Of a DNA stretch of 64,000 nucleotides, positions 58,186 through 64,000 are shown in pieces. The notes below the pieces were generated by a model that was not told where the DNA came from, searched no databases, and worked only from the letters and a program-made list of their open reading frames with translations. Source of the DNA: Chaenocephalus aceratus. Lineage: Eukaryota > Chordata > Actinopteri > Perciformes > Channichthyidae. Position numbers and translations under genes: made by a program. Location of the stretch: positions 496,001 to 560,000 of the forward strand of contig JAMFTG010000044.1 of the NCBI GenBank assembly GCA_023974075.1, given 5' to 3'. Numbering within the stretch: the first letter of the stretch is position 1; each line of letters begins with the position of its first letter.

Positions 58186-58599
58186 TGTCACAGGGCTTAG
58201 GACCCAAAACGCACGACACCAGAAACAGGTCAAGATTAAGTATTTAATAAAAGGCAAAACGCTCACGAGGAGGATCAAAACTGAGAAACTATAACATTAA
58301 AAAATGCTAAACAAAACCTCCACTCGGATTATCAACAGCGTAAAATATACTTGGCAAGGTCAAGGAATGACTGGCAGATTTGGTGAGACAAGTCGAACTG
58401 GGAGATGCAGGCTATATACACACGAGGTAAGGGGACACAGGTGGCAACAATTAAGGGAGGGGCTGACAATCACACTGAGGGAAAACACACCAGGGCAGGA
58501 AGGGAAGGGTTACTACTAAATAAAACAGGAAGTCGCAAGACAAGGCAAAAGACAATTGAACTAAAATAATGAACTTAACATAAATGTCTAGACACCACA
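58186..58599 (-). repeat. 3' LTR of the gypsy fragment (414 bp)
   Basis: On the minus strand it begins TGTGGTGTCTAGAC, directly after a GGAGAGGGTAC polypurine tract, and ends GCCCTGTGACA at 58186. AGTATTTAATAAAAGG (plus 58238) is TA-rich on both strands and does not settle the polyadenylation site. The outer flank is ATGAC; no second copy of it was found, as expected for an element truncated on its 5' side. Confidence 0.8.
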
Positions 58600-59690
58600 G
58601 TACCCTCTCCTTTACGGACGGCCCAGAGAGTTCAGGATGGCTCTTGTACAAATCCTCCATCAGGTCCCGGTCCACTGTGAAGCTGGATGGGATCCACTCG
58701 CGCTCTTCCGGTCCTCCCAGTCCACTCAAAACGGCCGACCCCTTCCTCGTTTCCTGACATTAAGCAGACGCTTGACGGTTTAGACTAGACCTCCGTCAAT
58801 GATCCTGGGAGGAGGGGGGGCTTGGAAGCGGGAACCATCTTGCTTTCCTTGACCGGCTTGAGTTTGCTTACGTGGAACGTTGGATGGACTCCGAGTGACC
58901 GGCAAGCGAACAGACACAGGGTTAATACACAATGAACGTAGCCTACAAATCGTGTAGGCGTTCAGAGGCAAGTCTCTGGTGGATAGCCACACTTTCTGAC
59001 CCGGTCTGTAAACAGGAGCAGGACGGCGATGCCGATCAGCCGCTTTCTTCATGCGGGCCGAAGTCCTCAGGAGGACCCGACGTGCTGAAGCCCAAGTGCC
59101 ATGACAGCGCCTGACCAGCGTGTGTGCCGAGGGAACCGTGACTTCTGTCTCTGTCTCGGAGAACATGGGAGGTTGGTAACCGTTTACTCCAATAAGCTGG
59201 GTTTTGGGACACCAGGCACAGAGGCAGGTCTCCAGTTCTTGATTAAGTCTCTCCGTTTGTCCATTCGATTGGGGATGGTAGCGGAAGAGAGGCTGGCAGA
59301 GGCCCCGATGAGGCTGCAAAACTCCCTCCAGGAACGGGAGACAAACTGAGGGCCCCGGTCCGACACGATGTCCCTGGGAAAGCCGTGGAGACGAAAAACA
59401 TGGTGCAACAAAACTTCAGCCGTTTCTTTGGCCGATGGTAGCTTAGGCAAAGCAATACAATGTGTCATTTTAGAATCTATCTATCCACTACCGTGAGGAC
59501 GTGTAACCTTTGGATTCTGGCAGTCCGGTGACAAAGCCCACTGAGATGGCAGACCAGGGCCAACTGGGGGTAGGCAGCGGCTTGAGCAGACCCACCTGGG
59601 GCCTGGAAGAGGTTTTATTCTTGGCGCAGATGGGGCAGGCGGCCACATACTCCTTGACATCCCTTTCCATAGACGTCCACCGGAGCCGTT
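58186..59690 (-). mobile_element. 3' part of a chromodomain Ty3/gypsy retrotransposon
   Basis: Reading on the minus strand from about 59690: an integrase zinc-finger end (CPICAKNKTS), a core start ([35 protein letters not shown]), a [17 protein letters not shown] block, a basic C-terminal region (YRPGQKVWLSTRDLPL) and a chromodomain remnant (PPRIIDGG; EEREWIPSSF), then a polypurine tract and the LTR. Chromodomain integrases mark the chromovirus group, which includes the fish sushi-type elements. Stops and frameshifts split the reading into several frames, and gag, protease, reverse transcriptase and the 5' LTR are missing. An old, inactive copy. Confidence 0.85.
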
Positions 59691-60131
59691 ATGTGAAAAC
59701 AACACGACAAAATCAGACTGTGTCGAAGGCTATGAAAAAATGACCCAAAACAATCAGATTGTATAGAAGTATATGAGTAAACATTTTTGAACAAGATAAT
59801 GTTCAATCACGTTACTTAAGCATGATGTTCATAAAGTAAATTAAAATGTTATTTAATTGATACCATTTAAAGTAAAGTAGATGATAAGCAGGGTGATTTG
59901 GGGTGGGGCCGGGCATTAGTTCATTGTTTGGATGTAAGGAAAGTCCGATCTTGTATACAGTGTTTCATAATGAAAATAAGCGCTACTTAATTTACTTTAG
60001 CACAAAGAAAGTAAGAAGGATTGTTTAGTGTGTGGATGGTTGTGTGGCATTCTCTTGTGTGATCCAGCCATAACTAAAACAAGACGGCGTTTAACCTTAG
60101 CCACGTGTTTGTGGCTGGGAAACCAAATAAC

Positions 60132-60788
60132 TACAGCCGGGACTCGATTAAAAAAAGTAATCCAATTAATTAATCGAATTAATCGCATTTTTAATCAAAT
60201 ATACATATCTGACCTGAGAACAGTGAGAAGCAATTTCCACATGGATTTGACTCCACGTGGTCTACAGTCGAGTGCAGTCCAGGGAGCCAGGGAGCTGGTT
60301 ATCCTCTCAGACGTGGACTGACTCATCCTGGCCCTGAAACCAGTCCTCTGGTTGAGTGTGGGTTGGGTCAGGGTGTGGTTCCTTGCACTCGGAGTCGGGC
60401 TAACGTCCACGCTAACTGCTACATGCTAGCTGCTACATGCTAGCTGCTACATGCTTTGCATCTAGGTGATACTTTAGGCTTGATGAGCTGCGGCTCTTAT
60501 CGACGCTTCCATCCGTCCGTTTTTTAAAACAAAATGTCCCATCCACGGGGCCGACCAAAGCGTCTCATCAGCTTGTTCGTTCATGTTTGACTATTGTTCA
60601 CCGTGGTTTGTTGTTGTTTGAAGTCCCATGCTGAAGTCATGAACGTTAGTTGGTGCTCCAGTATAATCGGTACGCCTGAAACTCATCCAGTGAGAAACGT
60701 TCCGCTGTGCAAAAATAAGTGCGATTCAAACGCGTTAATTTTCGTGTAATTAATTAATCTTAATTAACGCGTTAAAGTCCCGGCCCTA
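60132..60788. mobile_element. 657-bp hAT MITE with perfect CAAATAAC duplication
   Basis: The left end TACAGCCGGGACTCGATTAA and the right end TTAAAGTCCCGGCCCTA are inverted partners, with the left end mutated. CAAATAAC flanks both sides (60124-60131, 60789-60796). AATTAATTAATCGAATTAAT near the left and TAATTAATTAATCTTAATTA near the right are subterminal repeats. The interior has three tandem CTGCTACATGCTAG-type units (60415-60455) and no coding frame. Confidence 0.95.
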
Positions 60789-60796
60789 CAAATAAC

Positions 60797-61347
60797 CAAT
60801 GATATTGTGGTGCTGTGATTGTAAACTAGAACACTTCTTTACACAGAAGGTGACAACTGTGATAGGAAAACCTGTGTCAAGTTTAAGTAAAGAAGCTTTA
60901 TCACTTAAAACTTAATATTTTCTGTTTCCATTTTTTATTTTCGTAGTTTGAGGAGCTTGACATTTCGCATATGCAACTTTCCTGAAGTGTCTTGAGATCA
61001 CTTATGTTAAGATCTGGCGGTCCGATGTATATATGATATGCTTCTGATTAATATGTTAAAACCAAAATATATACATATTAATATACAAAACACGAACATC
61101 AGCAGACGGTAACAATTGGAGTGTGTGAGCACATGTTATGGAGTTCTGGGAATGGTGTTACATCTCAACCGGTTACCAGCTGCTGCCGTCTGGAGCTGCT
61201 GCCGGTCTTAGGTCCCCGAGTGCAGCTTTAAATTAGATTTTGGAAACAAACAAACTGTCGATTTTCCACATCTCATTTTCAGAACAAACTGCATCACCAG
61301 CATGAATGTAGACTACATTATCTGGGCCTCTCTTTCTCTTTGAAGGG

Positions 61348-61392
<45 letters not shown>

Positions 61393-64000
61393 CTGGGGCC
61401 TGCACGATTGGTATTCCAGCCCACATGTAGTCATTGTGTCTCGCTGATTGAGCCTGTTGTCTACATTAGGAGCGGTTAATTACCTCCTCACAGCAGCTCT
61501 GGTCGCCGTGCAGCCTGCCCACGAGACCACAGAACAGAGCACGACCCCTCTGGGTAACAAATTAGACGGAGAGCTAAAGAGAAGCCGAGCCGCTGAAACT
61601 ACGGCACAGTGCTGGGAGATAGAGAAAGAAGACGAATGGGGACACATAAATGTAAAAGGAGAAGAAAGACGACCACAGGAAGCTGGGTAATAAATGAGGC
61701 TGAATCAAAATGAGGAGAAGCTAAAGCGCCTCGGCAGAGAGGTTAAATAAATGGAGATGGAGAGGGAAGCCAAAGAGAGGAGAGGGAAAGTAAGCTGACA
61801 CAGGAACCGCAGGATGCTGCTTTAACAAATGGGGCCGTGCCGCAGCCTGCCAGCGCTGTGCCGCGATACGGCCCATTTATCATTAACGCTGTGATTTATC
61901 AAACCGGTTCTGAGAGGTTCGTGGCGGGGGCTTTTGATTAAGGCCATTAGATATTAGATATTAGCCGTGAGATTACTCACACTGCCGGGGCTTGCCCAGG
62001 GCAGCCGGTGTGCCCTGCTGGCTCTTTGAAGCAGACATGATGGGGTCTCCCCGGTGGCTCAGCAGGGGGGAAGTGTGCTGGAGGTGAAGGACACTGTGCA
62101 GAGCACGACCTCTGTCATCGTCTTTAATATGTGTTTTCTTTTGTACTATTTTCAATGTTGTCCTCTTTATTCTGCGTAGATGATTGCATGGAGAGTCTTA
62201 GGGCAAAGCATACGAATGAAGCTTTATATAAAATGTGCAATAAAAAAAAGGAAAAGGCAAATAATCCGAATGAAGTTGAAAATGTTTTGAGAATGAAATG
62301 TGGAGTACATTGGACATTTCCGGAATACATTCATCAAATGATGTTAGCGCATTTACTTTAAATGTCACTTTATTCTCAAACAGATTACATGTTGTCCTTG
62401 TATCCAGCAGTTCCGATAAGTTGTGCCAGCCAGGCTGTTTAATAATTGTTTTGGGCTCATCATATACATCAATCACGTCCCAAATGTACACACATGGAGA
62501 ATACTGCAAACACATGCATCCGTGTGTGTGGCCCCTTCCCTTCCCTTCCCGATCAGACCATAACAGACATCTCTTCCATCAGCACGATGAGTGGGTTTGA
62601 TAACCACTATCTTCTCAAGAGGCGGACAGAGCCGTTGCCATAACGATAACCCTATAATAAACAGAATGATGATGCCTAGCCTCCAGCCAACGTTGTCATG
62701 CAGACCTGGCACGACTACGAGTTGGCCAACACACTGTGGAGGAGAGCCTATCAGTGAGCAGCTCTCACCCACTTCACTTATGTCTGCCTCTGAATCTCCA
62801 ATACTCTCGATTCCTCGCTCACAACCAGTCATATTGGTCACCTCTCTAACCCTCTCCCTGGTGCTCCCTCTGGCCTCGCCTCTAATTCAATTACTTCCTT
62901 TGTGTTATCTGGCTCTTCGCTGCTCTCTTCAGGTCATCTGATTCATAAAGGAGAGCTGGCAATTAAAACACAGATGATATGAGAGAGATCTATCCTTCAC
63001 GCTCGCCAGCTTAATGAAATCCAGAATTCACAAACTATCCGGCAGCGAAAGTTCAATTAGGTGACACTGGAGTTAGGAGGACGTTCTCCTTGTGAAGTGT
63101 TCACCGAGAAAGCCTCGCCAGGGTTCTTCAGGTCTGTTTGGATCCTCAGTGCCGGTGGTATGAAACAGCTTAGCCGGTGGATGCCATTTAGGTTTCTGGT
63201 TGTTCGTACAGACACAACCCAAACGCATTCGTGTCCATTTTTGACCTTTCTCATGAGCGTAATATCGACATAGACTTAATAAGCAACTGATATAACAATT
63301 CGGTGCCACATTTCAAGTTCAGTCACAACAAAACATGTTTTCAGCTCCGTCATAAATATGATTATTGCAATAAACTCGAGAGTTGACAGATAAAATAATG
63401 AAGTTTTGACGATTTGGATAGACTGAAGTTGACGGTTTGGCATACAGTTTTGAGGCTGTTGTATACAAAAAAAACAAAACACCTTTTTATCAGTTGATAT
63501 GATAGAAATTGCAAATCATTTCCAAGCTTTGTACTTTTAGCAGATACAATGCGTTATCTACGAAGAAAAGGCAATAGAAAAAAAAGATGCCCTATTGTGT
63601 TTTGGGCGACTTCCCTTCCCTGTACTCTGTGTGTTCCATAGGTTTGTGTGTAAATGGTGTTCAAAGGCTAAAATCCCTGTTCCCTGTTTCTCTCCCACAC
63701 CCCCCCCCCTTTTGAACATTTAAGCGTGGATATTTTTAAGAAAAAGAGTCAAGCACATGTTGATAAAAACCAAGTCAGTAAACTCCATGGAAAAAATTAG
63801 TAGCAACATTTAAATGAAACACAAAAAAATGTATATTTCACATTTCACAGTGAAACAAATCCCTGTTATGCAACACATGACCTGGACTTGAAATAAAATA
63901 GAGCCATTGTTACTGTTATTGGGAACAGGTGCCATGTCGTTGCTGTGAAAGGCCTATCAGTAGCTATGGTTACCATGTCTACAGTATTAAGAGTTCTGAT
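60797..64000. other. Unassigned stretch to the window end
   Basis: Apart from the TG run at 61352-61389 I see no element ends. ORFs up to 122 codons overlap on both strands without motifs. The stretch at 62550-62900 is dense in overlapping frames, but none has a start context, splice sites or a domain that I can support. Confidence 0.4.
61352..61389 (+). repeat. TG microsatellite
   Basis: About 19 TG units following GGGCGTT and ending at GCGCCTGG. Confidence 0.95.

Noticed and set aside
61448..61690. 80-codon plus ORF
   Set aside because: No motif; composition like the surrounding non-coding DNA.
62473..62841. 122-codon minus ORF with a hydrophobic stretch (LGIIILFIIGLSL)
   Set aside because: Overlapping plus-strand frame of similar length, no splice signals, no family recognised; likely chance.

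Overview
The window looks like a repeat-rich, gene-poor stretch of a ray-finned fish (teleost) nuclear genome. The evidence is the repeat content: tRNA-derived SINEs with a GTAAAGCGCTTTGAG-type tail, many short hAT-type elements with CAGGGGTGTCAAACTC- or CAGGGGTTCTCAAA-like ends, small solo LTRs, a chromodomain Ty3/gypsy fragment, a LINE with a YADD reverse transcriptase, and long TG microsatellites. Nothing looks bacterial or organellar. I cannot name the species.

Layout. 1-1.09 kb is a TA/CG-type simple repeat. 2.4-8.1 kb (minus strand) holds a broken, intron-containing gene that I read as related to HMGXB3 and KDZ (Kyakuja-Dileera-Zisupton) transposases, with a TTAA-flanked MITE in an intron. 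8.4-14.1 kb has three solo LTRs, a 55-bp palindrome, a dispersed repeat and a short tandem array split by one of the LTRs. 14.5-26 kb is repeats: a CAGGGTGTCCGC hAT-like element, another LTR, a SINE, a hAT MITE, and a foldback element with a 79-nt hairpin followed by a 153-bp solo LTR. 26.7-30 kb has a LINE endonuclease fragment and a hAT (TTF/DUF4371-type) transposase relic. 31.7-35.7 kb (plus) carries exons of a BEN-domain gene with apparent frame breaks. 35.9-38 kb is a 5'-truncated LINE (minus). 40.2 kb has 92 perfect TG units. 41.9-43.4 kb is a second copy of the foldback element, split by two younger insertions. 44-46.2 kb is a BED-finger hAT transposon with a SINE in its coding region. 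46.75-49.64 kb is a hAT-like element containing a second hAT element, both with perfect 8-bp target duplications. 50.3-56.3 kb has further MITEs, second copies of earlier repeats and a second TTF hAT relic. 58.2-59.7 kb is the 3' end of a chromodomain Ty3/gypsy element (minus). 60.1-60.8 kb is a hAT MITE with a perfect 8-bp duplication.

How it works together. There is no operon-like organisation. The window is mostly a record of transposon insertion, and because many elements keep target duplications the relative order of several insertions can be read directly. The two candidate host-type genes (HMGXB3/KDZ-like, BEN-domain) both show phase-compatible splice junctions and also broken frames, so both are called as probable pseudogenes. 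No intact conventional protein-coding gene was found with confidence; 57.1 kb has a short ORF with a signal-peptide-like start.
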